Notes under the pieces: model-generated
What the model was told of the DNA's origin: nothing
Database searches by the model: none
What the model saw: only the letters and a program-made list of their open reading frames with translations
Assembly: GCA_003255065.1 (NCBI GenBank)
Contig: QAOA01008374.1
Span: 363,570 to 427,569 of the forward strand
Source: Cercis canadensis
Taxonomy: Eukaryota > Streptophyta > Magnoliopsida > Fabales > Fabaceae
Length of the DNA stretch: 64,000 bases
Reading direction: 5' to 3'
Shown: positions 24,282 through 36,899 of the stretch, in pieces
How the letters are laid out: each line of letters starts with the position of its first letter
Position numbering within the stretch: the first letter of the stretch is position 1
Position numbers and translations under genes: made by a program

Positions 24282-25455
24282 AGAATGCAGCTATTTATGT
24301 ATCTATTTTTTTTTTTTTGGCCCAATGCANTTTGGCCAATGCACCATAGAACAGAAACATCAACACAAACCGAAATAGAACAAAACAAGAACAATGCTAC
24401 TAAACAGTCTGTGGTTGAATGGTACTAAGTTATCCTTAGGTTCCATGTTCGAATCCAGATTAAGAGGTAGGGGGTCATGCAACCCAATCCACAGGATAGT
24501 GGCTCTTCTTGAAACCATAGCAAGCTGATATTCATATACTCACAAAATTTTTCGGTCTTACTAATCTCTTGTGCTGTTACCATTTAAAATTAGTCATTTG
24601 CTCTTTATACTTTCCACTCATTCTCTCTTTTCTCCCTCTCTCTCTCCATCCATTCATTCTCTCCTCTTTCTTTCCATATTTAATTTTAAGTGACAACAAC
24701 GGTAAAATCTCAGTAGTCAATTCTATATGGTAGGACCATGGCTAAAAAAATACTATGGTAGGACGAAAATCTTTTCTCATACCTTGGTCGGAATCCTCCT
24801 ATTTATAAGAAACGGGTGCTTGGGTTAAATTTGTCTTCGGCCTTGTATGCTGTTGGGCTGGTCTTGAGTTTTTGAAGGATGGAGCTATTTTTGTATCTAC
24901 TTTGTTTTTTGGCCAGTACACCATAGAACAGAAACATCAACACAACTGAAATAGAACAAAACAAGAACAATGCTGCCAAACATTCTGTGGCCAAGTACTA
25001 ATTGTCTTTGATTTTCATGAATGAATTCAGAATCGTAGTTAAAAAAAAAAAACGGAGAAGAATGTTAAACTTGGCAACCAGCCCAACCGAGAATCCATGA
25101 TTAAGAGGCAGGGTGATGTTTGGGTTANTTATAAGAAACGGGTGCTTGGGTTAAATTTGTCTTCGGCCTTGTATGCTGTTGGGCTGGTCTTGAGTTTTTG
25201 CAGGATGGAGCTATTTTTGTATCTACTTTGTTTTTTGGCCAGTACACCATAGAACAGAAACATCAACACAACTGAAATAGAACAAAACGAGAACAATGCT
25301 GCCAAACATTCTGTGGCCAAGTACTACTAAGATTGTCTTTGAATTTCATGAATGAATTCAGAATCGTAGTTAAAAAAAAAACGGAGAACAATGTTAAACT
25401 TGGCAACCAGCCCAACCGAGAATCCATGATTAAGAGGCAGGGTGATGTTTGGGTT
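24282..25455. repeat. Segment repeated three times, the last two copies joined by N
   Basis: A block containing agaacagaaacatcaacac and aagaacaatgctgccaaac occurs at about 24282-24408 (diverged), 24803-25126 and 25128-25455. The last two are nearly identical and separated only by N at 25127, so probably an uncollapsed overlap. The first is a genuine older repeat, with its own N at 24330. A tRNA-like fragment with gttcgaatcc lies at 24410-24530, perhaps a decayed SINE. Minus-strand 63-codon frames in the two late copies are not recognised. Confidence 0.75.
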
Positions 25456-25541
25456 AAATTTGTCTTGGGCCTTGTATATTGTTGGGCTGGTCTTGTAAAG
25501 TGGGGCCTTAGAACCAGTATGGTATTTACAGATACATTAAG

Positions 25542-26171
25542 AGGGCGTTTGATTTATAAATTCTTTTTAGTTTTATGAAAATCTCAACTTAAGAAAGTAG
25601 GATTCTCATGTTATTTTCATGGCATGAGAAACTTTTTTTAATATAAAAATACTATTTTACCTACCTTTATCCCTCACCTAAGTTTTTTTTTTTTTTTTAG
25701 GAATAATTTCATTAGTTAGTACTACAACTCGTAGACTTTATTTTTGTGGAGAAGAATAAAATATCAAATTTGGTATAATTTTTATATTTTAATTTTAGTA
25801 AAAAAATATGTGGGTCAAAAATGTATTTGAATTTTTGTTATTATTTATTTTTCCCACTTTGTGTGCAAAAAACTGTATTTTTTTTTCATTTATTTGTTAT
25901 ATGTGGGTCTCACAATAAAAATGATATATAATAGCAATTTTTTTTCATCCAAATTTAGATAGGGGTATTTTTGGAAAAATAACATAGATTCTCAAGAAAT
26001 GAACATTTGAACCAAACATGAAAAAGTAAGATTCTCATAAATGAATATCCAACTTTTCCAAGAATATTTACGGCTAACCAAACATAAATTGTAACATTAT
26101 TGAGAACAAAATTCTCATGAATAATGTTTCCCAAGAACCAAAGAAATTTTTTTTGTACCAAACACTACCTA
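25542..26171. mobile_element. Degenerate hAT-like non-autonomous element
   Basis: The ends read agggcgtttgatt and, on the right, accaaacactacct, an imperfect inverted pair of the GGGCGTTTGGTT type seen in many plant hAT MITEs. Internal pairing is visible around attctcatg motifs. No clear 8-bp target duplication was found, so boundaries are approximate. Confidence 0.45.
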
Positions 26172-27017
26172 AAAGTTAAAGCGATAAATTAAGAGATTAA
26201 TGTATTACGAGGCACGAGAGGTAGAGTATATAAAAATATTCCACTGAATATTTCCTTTCTACTATTGCCAACTCTACTAAATACACCATGTCAATTTCAA
26301 ATGGATTTCGTGCAAATTGTTTGAAAAAATAAAATTCTTATATATAATTAAATCTGATTTGTTCTGAATTCTATGGAAATACATAAAAGAAAAAATATCT
26401 TTATCCCGTATCAATTAAAAAATAAAAAAGCTTACATATTTTATCATATGTGTACTTTTGCTTACATATATTGATTATATCATAAATATGTATTTATAAA
26501 AAATTTAACTTATAATTTAATACTCTATATAGTGTTATTCTTCTTAATTAGAAAAAAGTAGATATTTATGTAGCTTAATGTTTAGTCTTCTTCAGTAGTA
26601 CATATAATCTGTCTTGAGTTCTACTCTATTAATTATGCATTAAGAATAATACATATTGATAACATGTAAATCTAATCTAGTTAATTATATTATAAACTAG
26701 GCATATTAATTACGAAAGTTGATGAGAATATATTACTTGCATACTAATTTAATCTATCACTTTTTTGGTTTAGATTTCAACTATTTGTGAAGGTACTTTT
26801 AATTACGATTCTGAATTTAAACACAGAACACACAAGTCCAAATAACTACTTCAATACTACTCAACGACAAACTATTTAGTAGATTTCAACCATTTGTTAC
26901 CACTCAACGACAACCTCAGTACCACTCAATCATTCTCTCTATGAAAAATCCATCTGATTTTTTTTTTTTAATGTAAGAAACCAAACAAATAGAAAGTTAA
27001 GCAGGTTGCAGTGTTTC

Positions 27018-27132
27018 ACATGTATCCCACAATTTCCCCAGGGACAAGACCTTGATGGAGCCTCTGCCTCTCCCACCATATTGTCTGGATGTGCTGCAAT
27101 AATTAGAGACCACTTAGGCAATTTGAAACCGC
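27018..27132 (+). pseudogene. RNase H-like (RVT_3) domain fragment
   Basis: Frame translation gives DLDGASASPTILSGCAAIIR followed by DHLGN. This matches the first strand of the plant RNase H-like domain (D-G-A-S then G-C-G-G-x-I-R-D-x-x-G-N). The catalytic Asp of DGAS is kept, but the frame runs only about 40 codons. No reverse transcriptase or other domain follows. A retroelement or RNase H-protein remnant. Confidence 0.55.
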
Positions 27133-28561
27133 AGGTTGTTTTTACGGCCTGGGAAACATGACCAATATTTTTGATAATTTACGGGGTTTCAGGATTACCA
27201 GATGAGGAAGAAGAGTGAAAACAGAAATTTTAATTTTCACTTTTTGATATAATTAGATAAGATAGAAAAAATGAAAATAAAACTTATCTCATCCCTCAAC
27301 AGTCATTTTTCTATACTAAATAGGTATAATATAAAATGATTTACAACCCAAAATTTTCACCTTGCTTTATTAAAAAGTTCCTTTGTGTTCTTTTAACTTC
27401 CCAACTAAACACACCCTATCTTTTAATTTCCACTTTTAAGTCGAACTAGTAGGATTAGTTATGGTGTCTACTTTGGATATATGTTCTTACTAGTGTTACT
27501 GTTAACTTTCATTTAACTATATGATAATGTCTAAATGTAAACAATTTTAAATATGTTAGTTTAATATAAGGGGTGCGCCCTTAAAATTGTTTGTGAAAAA
27601 ACTTAATATTTGTTTGAGAATACTAACTCAAAAATATTCTTACCGTTAAAATAAAAAAAAAATAATTATAAGTTATGATTTAATCTTGCTTTATTCCATT
27701 TCCCCTTTCAATAAAGAACCAAAAAAAGGTGAGTTAAGCTGGAATATATGTTCTCAATCACAGAACTCAGACCATGCGTGCTCTAATACGGATCAGAAGC
27801 TGATAAGCCTCCTCCTCTTAAAGCACCTATTTGTACTTTGGTAAACTCACACTTTCTCTCTCAAATAATCTATTGTTGGTGTAATGACATATGTTCTAGT
27901 TAAAATATTTAAAGTTAAGGGTTCTATTCTCGCTGCTGCGTACTCTCTTTTCGCTTTCTTAATACTTTGTGCTGTTTTGTTACCAAAATTACTCAAAATT
28001 GCTATTTGGCTCAAATTTATTACCCATCCACGTTAAGTGTGCAAACATTATTATTTCTGGTATGGTCAATACTGTATACTATTAGCTTCCAGTTCACCGG
28101 CAAGGGCAACAAAACTGTCATATCAGGTATGAATTGTAAACGTTATCTTTCCTTTCCCTCGCTCTTTTTCAGAATCAGAAACCTAACCAAAACTTTTGGT
28201 GAAGGTGGGGTGGTGTAATGGGCAGACTGATGACTAGACCTTTGGATTTTAAATGCAGTTTTGGAACACCGGCCCACCCATTCCCATCTCTTTGTCAATC
28301 TGTCTTATCAAATCCAGAAAACTGTATAGTGCTCACCCTAAATAATTGACATATTATAACTGTAAAGATTAATGAAAGAAAGAAAATCATTATAAAATAT
28401 TGCCTGGCAGATCTCGTGAAAAGGAGAGTTCCTCTGCTGTACATTGGGATGATGAGAAATGATTCTTACACGAGGTAGTATCAACAATGTTAGTTCACAC
28501 AAAAAGTTGAAGTAGTTTAAGTTAAATTTAGATGTTATGACTTATGATGTATATGATATGA

Positions 28562-28863
28562 AGGTGAGGTGTTTGATTTTGGTATTATTATAAAAATTTT
28601 AAAAAATTAAGTCATTTAATAATATTAGAATAAATAATTTTTTATAAAATATAAAAATATCATAATATAAAAAAAATGTTAAAAAATAAACTTAATTTTT
28701 TTAGCATATTTTTTTATATCGTGTCATTATTATATATATTTTAATATATAATAGATGACTCAATTTTTAAATTTTTTAAATAATATCAAAATCACTAAAT
28801 GAGTCTCATCTAAATCCACTCAACTGAAGGAGATGTAGCACTACACATAGCATAGTGCTCACC
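28562..28863. mobile_element. Mutator-like MITE relative, about 300 bp
   Basis: It starts ggtgaggtg and ends catagtgctcacc. Internal sequence (aaaaaattaagtcatttaat and its inverse) matches the family of 8881-9240. The flanks tgatatgaa and atgtatgga are only partly alike, so the target duplication is uncertain. Confidence 0.55.
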
Positions 28864-31225
28864 ATGTATGGAATAGTATACAAATAACTATTCTCTACTC
28901 TTGTTGCTGATTTTTAGTCACGTGGTAATGTAATGTATGGTGATATTTGAGTGATTAGACTAAATTTTTAACAAATTTATGTTAGTTTGAATATAGAGGT
29001 GTGTTTTTGTTGGTTATAACTTACAAAGGAGCACATATGGAGAATGGAAAAGAGAACATATGCTAGGAATTGAACTTTTGATATCGAGCAAGAGTTTTCA
29101 GTAGAGCATGTTTTTAATTATAAGTAAGTTTTTTCACTCTTCTCTGTAAATATAATTACTATTTTATTTACAATTATAAACAGAAGAACTCTTAATGTCA
29201 AACACTTTAATCTCTATGATTAAAGGAGGAAACCAACCAAAAAAGATATGTGTAGTCAGTGTAGATTCAGTGATACACAACAAAAAAGGTGTTAATACAC
29301 TTAAAATGTATAAAAAAAATTTGAGTTCTGATTTAATCTTAAAAAAATGAATATATATGAATGGGGGTGACTTGTTGATGGCGATGTATATGAATGGGGA
29401 CATTTTCTTACCAGTTTACTTTTACCCCATTTGCTATGAACAACACTGACAGCAGGCAAGCTAGCCAAGCCAACTGTATATCTGTTTCAGTCCAATTGCA
29501 GAGAAAGGAGGTCAACCTCTCGTGTGTGTACTGCAATTAATTGAGAGAGGCCTAAGTCTCTTCTTAGGAAATGGAGCATCAATCACAAAAGTCGTCACAG
29601 GCAACTTCAATAATTTCGTTTTTTATATCAAAATTGGTTGTTGGTCCATTCACTTCATTTTCAGGGAAAATGAAATGAAAACCGTGTGTATACATCTTCC
29701 TCGAGTCAATAATTTCCATTAAAGAGACTTTATGAGCTTTCATCATTCTCTGAAAAGTAAAGAAGAGAGAGGAATTGGCTTGACACACGTTTTATGTTGT
29801 ATGAAATGAATAGGTCATAGACGATTAAGCCCATCAGAAAACGTGTCTATACGTTTATGCGAAGTGTCACAATGGAAGATGGCGCTTTCATTTGCAATTT
29901 TTGAACCATAGGAACTTGAGGTCCTAAGGGATCATGCACATGGATTCCAAGTGAAATAAAACCAAGTTCACCAAAGAGTATGTCAACCTAGCTAAACCTA
30001 AACATGATTTAAATTTCTTGCTATAATCAAGAAAAGAAAAGGCTAGGGTTGATAGACGAAAGAAGAAAACAAACTAAGAACCACACTATCTAATTTGCAT
30101 TTCAAATTAGATTCCTACTTGGAAGAGGGAAAAGAAAGATAAATTCTTAGGTTAAGTTCCAAGCACTTGAGGTGCAAAAATACAGAGGGAAAGAGATCAT
30201 AGAGAAAGTGGCAAGTTGTAAAGGGAATACAAATGCCATCATCCGTCCATCTATAAGCAACAAGGAAAAAAACAAATATCCTATCTGTGTTTCTTTTATT
30301 TTTCTCATTTTCTTTCTTATATCTGCGTCACTCTTAGCTGTGTCCAATATTGCTTTCTACACAGGATACTGAATACACATCTTTTATAGGCAATCACATT
30401 TAATGTAAAAAAAGGAAAATTATACACATACCCACTATAAATATTTACACAGTGAAAAACAGAAGAAAGAAATTATGAATACTCTTATTTACTGCACAGA
30501 AACTAAAAAGACAAATAGTACAGGAAAACAGTAAAAGAGATGAGAAATATCATATACGTGCAATGATAACTCCCAGCAGCACATAAAACCAAGTTAAGAA
30601 ACATTAAGAATACAATTCAGAATTTCAGATCCCTCAGTGGCATAAAACACTGAGACACAATTGTACTCGTGTTAAAACTCAAACGGTTTCTGCAAAATTA
30701 AGAAGAGTAATGACAATTTCACACCTACAGTTGCAGACCTTCATGATTAGAATAATCTGAGTTTAACTTAGAACAGTTAGACATTTCTCTTATAAACCCA
30801 AGTTGTACCTACTATAAATGTACAACTGCAAGTAAGTAAGGAACACAAGAGATATGCAAGTACTAGGAGCACTGTGAATAAACTAAGTCAAAGGAGGAGT
30901 AATGCTACTCGTAAACTATGATTAGACTCGTATTATTATAATTCACTTAACTGAAACCCAGCTGTTAGAGACCCAAAATTAAGTACAAAGGAATCACTTA
31001 AACTTATTCCAGGTTCTTCCTTCCTAGTTAGAGACCCTCATGAAAAGCTTTGAGCTTTGTACACAAAAAGCATAATATAAAGGAAATTAAAGAAGAAGAA
31101 GAAAAAGGAGGAGCTTGGTAATGTTGCAACTTGAAACTTGCGAGTTCTGTCCTCTGCAGAGAAGCTTTTCATAATAACATCCTTCACTTTCATGCATAAT
31201 GGAAAGCATATTGATTTCATATACA

Positions 31226-31266
31226 TTAGAGAGGTAGAGAGAGAGAGAGAGAGAGAGAGTGTGTGT
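31226..31266. repeat. (GA)n(GT)n microsatellite
   Basis: A run of GA units passes into GT units. It lies downstream of the EPFL stop codon and could be in its 3' flank. Confidence 0.85.
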
Positions 31267-31501
31267 AAAAACAGAGAAGGGTTTTAGATATCTAAAGCCC
31301 TCTCGATAATCTCACCTAAAAAACTTACATTCCCAACGTTCCCCTACTGTCCCTCACAGTTAACCAAAAATCATCAATAGTTATAAACATAGTAATAAGC
31401 ACCATCACCCCGCAGTAACATTAATTAATGCATAAAAAGCTTTCAAATCTGTTCTGTTCTTGCAACGTGTGGCCCTGCTTCTCGTTCTGTTTCTTTCTCT
31501 A

Positions 31502-31968
31502 TTAAGGCATAAAAAGCTGATTTCCACACTTGCATCGCCACGCTTCTGGGTAGTACTCGAGGGGGACACTCAAACCCGGTTGAATTGGCACGTGAACCGG
31601 TTTACACGGCGTGCACCAACCGCACTTGGATCTACACGACGGCGGCGACGAACCGGGTCCCGCGAATCTCTTCTCATCGGCTAATGTCGCTGCCGTGCGC
31701 GGCGGCGTCGACGATCCATTTTCCTTGTCTCCCTTCTGCTGGTGCTCGGGTACTCCGGCACCTGAAAAACAGCATAAAGATTTGAATTTGAGACGATGGG
31801 AAACTCAGTGAATTGCTGAAACGAAATGGGTTCGTTCTGGTTTTTGTTTTTGAGCTTACTTGGATGAGCGAGACCTATGGTGGAAAAGGAAGAGAATAAG
31901 AGAAAAGTGAAGGCGGTGATGGTGGGTAGCTGGTGGCGGCGGCGGCGGTGGTGGCGCAGTACGCCCAT
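31502..31968 (-). CDS. EPFL: EPF-like secreted cysteine-rich peptide (EPFL4/5/6 type)
   Basis: Two exons on the minus strand, 31968-31860 and 31761-31502, joined by a GT-AG intron of 98 bases, give a 122-residue precursor. It opens with an Arg/His-rich n-region followed by a hydrophobic stretch (about 16-34, ITAFTFLLFSSF), a signal peptide. A spacer follows, then a possible processing site (DEKR, 65-68). The C-terminal EPF domain has six cysteines at 79, 83, 86, 89, 113 and 115, with the family wording GSSPPSCRSKCGWC, KPVHVPIQPGLS and EYYPEAWRCKCGN. EPFL4/5/6 peptides are ligands of ERECTA-family receptors, with TMM modulating, in stem growth and stomatal spacing. Neighbouring FORKED-like and PEAPOD genes support EPFL4 or EPFL5 orthology. 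The ATG at 31968 is the first in frame; upstream codons lack another ATG. It is the only gene in the window on the minus strand. Confidence 0.92.
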
Positions 31969-32987
31969 TGCCGAGGTGGAGAAGCGCACGTTAGCAAGGA
32001 GCCCTGACTTGGGTGGGACGATGAAAGATTAATCAACAGCTGAGAGTGTGTGAAGGAAGTTGGTGATGCTATTATTGTTGCAGAATGCAGATTTTTGCGT
32101 GTGTGCGTGTGATAGTCCAAGTCAAAAGACACATACCCTAAAGAAGAGAGAACAGAGAAGAGAGAGAGATTTTGTTTGAGTAATAAGGCAAACGCCCAAA
32201 GAGTAGGGGTAGACCCTACTAGCTAGGATCCTGAATGATTGCCATAGGGTTCTAATTGGATTTGGGGTCATTTCTAAGTGGATATTAACACGAAGACTAC
32301 GATTTGTCAAATGATGTTAATTAATCCACCGTACTACTACTAACATGCCTTTATTTATGTCTATGTCTTGAATTATAGGAGCATGTTACTTAACATTTCC
32401 AATCTATTTGTGTACTTCACCTACCTACCTAGCTATAAGTAGCGTAAGAGAGGCTAAATTTCAAAATTGAGGACTACTTTGTCCGACTATTGCATCTATG
32501 TTGAGGTCAAAACCTACAATTATGAGAAGACAACAAACATTGAAATTTTGCTGATATGCAAGATCCCTATCACACTTATGTTGGGTTCAAAACATATGTC
32601 AATCGCGAGCATTCAGATGTTGAAATTCTAAAACTAACCTTAAAAAGTGATTATGTTTAATTCTACGTGACTCGCAACTTTAAGGTTAAATGTGAAGGAT
32701 GAACACACTAATTACGAAACCAACCAAAACCAATTTGCACCAGTATAACTTAAAGCTTTTTTCTACAATTTTTTTTTTTAATTTTTATTTGGTTCATATA
32801 CTGATATGCATTTTAAGATTGAACATATGTTTTTTTTGTAATTTGCAAATTTTACTATAATAGATAGTTAATTTGTTAGTAAACAAAAAACAAAGGCATA
32901 ATTTCATTGAATAAATCATATGAAATTCAAGTTATCAAGCTGAGCGTATGTATAACTATTTTTAAAATATCATGTAAGTTTGTAAGA

Positions 32988-33261
32988 AAGTGCTATGCTA
33001 CACTCTTTAATGTGATAGAAGTCATATTTTTGATTTTTTTACATAATTTTAGTTTTATATTATATCAGTCTGATACAGTTGATATAATTTAAATTTTATT
33101 AAATTAATATTTAGGTTATATTGAAAAAATTTAAGTGAATTTAGTAAAATTTAAATTATATAAATTATGTCAAACTGATACAATATATATAAAGAAAACT
33201 ATGTAACAAAATAAAAATAAAGATGTGACTTGTGTCACATAAAGGGGTGTAGCATAGCACC
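32988..33261. mobile_element. MITE, about 274 bp
   Basis: The ends gtgctatgctacac and gtgtagcatagcac are near-perfect inverted repeats, and pairing extends about 110 bp inward. The terminal wording resembles the 8881 and 28863 elements (gctacacc, catagtgctcacc), suggesting a common family. No target duplication was resolved. Confidence 0.7.
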
Positions 33262-33379
33262 CCAAATTTGTATGGGTGAATAATTACCAAAGAATTCTAT
33301 CTTATTATAATTAAATGCATGACCAGTGACAAATTCTGAAATAACTTAATGGGAGGTTAAATTATAAAAGTGGGGCTAA

Positions 33380-33438
33380 ATTACAAAAGTGTAAAAATAT
33401 TAAACATTNATTACAGAAGTGTAAAAATATTAAACATT
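33380..33438. repeat. 29-bp direct copy joined by a single N
   Basis: attacaaaagtgtaaaaat occurs at 33380 and again, with one change, at 33410, with N at 33409 between. Same artefact pattern as elsewhere in the window. Confidence 0.75.
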
Positions 33439-35472
33439 TCTCTAAAAAAATTTATAAAAAATTAAAAATAAAAGAGAGAATTAGAATAGACTCTTCAGAA
33501 TTTGAAAAGGCTTTTATAATTTGAGTGTCTTTCAATAGATTTTATTTGTTCTGCCTTATTTTTTGTAATGTAGGAGAACTCTTTATGCCATTTTCGCCTA
33601 AAATAATATCTTTATATTCATTAAATTATTATCAAGATGCCTTTTTCTTTACAGAACTCAATTGCCAAGAAAAAGTTATGATTCGACGTTCACAAAAGAC
33701 CAAGAGAATCTCTATGTAGATTGTAGAGCATATGGAAAATAAACTAAAGCCTTTGCATGCATTATATTATATATCAAAATGGCATATAAATACAATAGAG
33801 AAAAGAAAACAAAAGCAACAAGAAAACAACATTTATAAACCAAACTATAAGTAATAACTCAACTAGTCTTGTAATAGCTTACAAGATTGGAAGATAAACC
33901 ACAGAAGCTAGAGGTAATTAACAGTGTTACGTTGATGATTATGTATTTGAATTCACTAATAACTCGTGATCTAAGAGCATAATGAAATGTTGAGGTGGAT
34001 TGGCAACAGCACCCCGTGTGATAGTGTACGTTGGCATAGGAGTGTAGAAAGGGTGCTGTCTTGTACGGGACCAACATCTGAGTTTTTTGGCTCAATGTGC
34101 TCCAACCCCAAACCTACACCACCATTATTGCTCTCTCTTCCCTCTATCCAACGTGGGTTAGTACTGACTACTGAGTACAAAGACTCTCATAAATTCGATT
34201 TGGGACCTACAACCTCAGAGAACAAACCACCATTTTTGTTACTATTCATTTATGTTAATGTAATTTAAGTTTGTGTGGGTGAAAAGTAAAATGAAAACTG
34301 AAAGGGAAGACGAGAAGAAAGAAGGAATTGAAGGGAAGGGAGGGTCAGTGTTCTGAGGAGTTGTATTTAATGGAGCAAAAGCATATGATTTCTCTGCGAG
34401 TGCGGGCCTAACCAACGCCATCACTGCCACAATGTGGCTTTTTTTTGGGGATTCGGTAGAGCATTTAAGGCATATTGTTGATTTTTCAGGGCCAGCAATG
34501 GTTGGCTGCTTCAGGTTCTGGTTTTTGCTTTGCTTCTACAGGGCAACACAACGAGGTTGTGTGCATGTTCATGTGCATTTTCAACCTTCAATTCCCCTCT
34601 CATTAATAGGTTAAGCTAACACACTACTTTTCATCATTGATTCACTGAGAAAATGTACAAGAGAAGGGGGAAAAAATATCTAAGGTAAAAGGGTATTTGA
34701 AGAATTTAATGTGCAAATCTGATTTCTGTTCCTGCAGAATCAAATTTTTTATGTGGTTTTAATTAACAAGAGAAGCTGGAGATTTTAATTTTCTCTATGT
34801 TGTTTGAAGGCTTAAAGAGAAATTGTGTGTAAGAAAGGGTTAGGCCCATAAAACTAGGCCTGCATACATGGTCATGTTGGGCCCTTGGAGCTTCTAGGTT
34901 TCTGAGTTCTGGTTTTAAGCAGTGTACCTACAGCCTAACCAGAAAGGACAACCATTACAATTTGCAATTTTGCAGCAACCAACCATTACTTGTGTCACAT
35001 AATATCAGATTTGATGCGGATATTGGAAAATGACACTTCAAAAATGGTGCTCTGTATCTGCTGCAACCAATATATATATATAAAGAAGACTTGCACAAAT
35101 AAATAAAAAATAAAAAGGTCACTTTTAGTTGTGGTGAAGGGGAAAAGGGTAAGGATTACATTAATATACTTAATTTCTAAAATTAAAAGAGATGTCGTTA
35201 AACTAATTTATATATTCTTTTTCTTCTTTCTCTTTTCTACCAGGAAAATGTTAAGAGTGTTCTCAATTTTTTGCTTGAGCAGATGACTGAATGGACATGC
35301 TTTTTTCCAAGCGGAAAAGCCCGAGCTAATAACATCTCTCCTTTGATTATGATATAAAATTTGCAGTGTTTTCTTTCTTTCTTGTACTTACAGTACATAT
35401 ATTTCACCTCTGACTCAGTATTTTAGTTTGACAAAACAAAACAAAAATGATTTTTTCTTTGTCTTCTTCTTG

Positions 35473-35795
35473 TAATCTAAATATCAAAGGGTCTGTAGTT
35501 GAGTAATACTGAGATTACCTTTAGAGTTTATAAAATTTTGTATTCAAACCAACAATCGTAGCCAAAGTAAAAAATAATAATAATCTAAATTATGTTTACA
35601 GTTTTGATTTTCTCCTTTCTCATAATGTATTTTATTTGTAATTTATATCAAACGGTTTATAGTTGAGTGATACTGAAATTATCCTTAGAGTTTATAAGAT
35701 TTTGTATTCAAACCAATAATTATAGCCAAAGTAAAAAAAAAAAAAAAAATCTAAATTATGTTTACAGTTTTGATTTTCTCCTTTCTCATAATGTA
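35473..35795. repeat. Tandem duplication carrying two copies of a 98-bp SINE (family B)
   Basis: The first SINE copy (35483-35580, 98 bp) is flanked by taatctaaat at 35473-35482 and 35581-35590. It has box A-like tagttgagtaatac and box B-like tattcaaacc, then an A-rich tail. The whole unit including 3' flank (about 35470-35629) was then duplicated (about 35637-35795); both copies end with tctcctttctcataatgta. No N lies between, so this looks real. Confidence 0.75.
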
Positions 35796-36470
35796 GTTTA
35801 TGTGTACAGTCATAAATATGCAATTTACATCTACACAAGCAACAGCATCTCCTTACACTCCTTTTATACAATTCAGATCCCTACACGTAATGTGAAATAA
35901 GATCTCTATCTCAACAAATGATGAAGAAAGTGCCTCGTACGTGTTGTCACACATCCATGGAGCATTGGATGCATGAAGCTTGCAAGGTTTGCAAGCAAAG
36001 TAATAAAGCATCGAAGCCATACAGAGGTTTATGTCACATTCTAGTATGGTGCATCCTATTCGTCTTTTAGTGGAACTTGGATTGGATTGACTCAACGTTT
36101 ATATTTTACAAACTAAACCCTTATACGAATATGTTTGAAGGGTCACATTCATGCAAGCGAATATCCAGGGATTTGTTTACCACAAGCTACAGAATTATAA
36201 TCACCAGTTCAAAGATTTGCAATGAATAGGACGAGTGGTAAAACATAGGAGAAAGTTGTTAAAAATAAATAAAATTCCTAACATACTTTTCTTTTTTTTA
36301 GGGGTAACATACTTTCATCATAGAATGGTAAATAGTTTCAAAAACCTAGCCAACTCAAAATTTCAGTAATTGATGTATGACCAAACAAATGCATGCTAGA
36401 TTCATACTTCAAATTAGGAATATGGAGGTCATATAGCAAGCTTAGGTGATATTAAATAGAAGAGTAAAAT

Positions 36471-36654
36471 TCCAACGAAGGTTGGCCTGAGTGGAATGAG
36501 CTCTGGTTGCTTAAGCAAGTGGTCTCGTGTTTGAGCCCTGCTGAATGCAACAAACTTTCTTAGGAGAGGTCCTCGCTTTCATAGCGCCTGACCATATCTC
36601 GAAGGATCAGTCCCAAGCAACACCTGAGAATATCTTGGGAAACAAAAAAAAAAA
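36471..36654 (+). mobile_element. tRNA-derived SINE (family A-like), 184 bp, complete
   Basis: Box A-like tggcctgagtgg and box B-like gtgtttgagcc are followed by a body ending in aaacaaaaaaa. The perfect 17-bp target duplication aaatagaagagtaaaat is at 36454-36470 and 36655-36671. The body shares the ggagag and gatcagtcc layout with the 10748 and 62106 SINEs but has diverged strongly. Confidence 0.88.
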
Positions 36655-36661
36655 AAATAGA

Positions 36662-36899
36662 AGAGTAAAATATATTTTTTGTTTTTGAATTATTTTTTAA
36701 ATATTAATTTAGTTATTGATTTATTTTTAGTATCACTTTAATTCTCAAATAATCAAATTGTCCGTCAAATCAGTATTTCGTAACACAAAAAAATGATCAC
36801 TTAAAAAATGATTATTTAAATACTAAAATGACACTAAAAATAAATCAAAAACTAAAATGATGCTTGAAAAATAATTCAACAAAAAAAAAGTTTAACTCT
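36662..36899. mobile_element. MITE interrupted at its left end by a SINE
   Basis: The left arm (agagtaaaat... ttttgaattatttttt) and right arm (aaaaataattcaac ... tttaactct) pair over about 70 bp. Its left terminus coincides with the target duplication of the adjacent SINE, so the SINE landed in the MITE end. Confidence 0.6.

Larger units (their letters stand above)
27133..31501. other. Intergenic, mostly unannotatable
   Basis: AT-rich sequence with no exon set I could join. The part nearest 31500 is the likely 3' flank of the minus-strand EPFL gene. It holds the MITE relative at 28562-28863 and the GA/GT microsatellite at about 31226-31266. Confidence 0.45.
31969..35472. other. Upstream region of EPFL and intergenic sequence
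   Basis: 31969-32200 is the likely EPFL leader and promoter (minus strand) with purine-rich runs on the plus strand. 33860-34620 has moderate GC and several short overlapping frames on both strands that resemble nothing known. A MITE lies at 32988-33261. Confidence 0.4.

Noticed and set aside
24131-24349. 72-codon frame beginning MATRLVSSKIAASRYMKAQ
   Set aside because: It ends in a poly(T) run and an N, with no homology recognised; it may be chance or a fragment of something I do not know.
24803-25320. Two identical 63-codon minus-strand frames as a tandem gene pair
   Set aside because: They are the same frame in two copies of an N-joined duplication and resemble no known protein.
31969-31989. 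Upstream extension of EPFL (RFSTSA)
   Set aside because: It begins with GTG, not ATG. The ATG at 31968 already gives a proper signal peptide.
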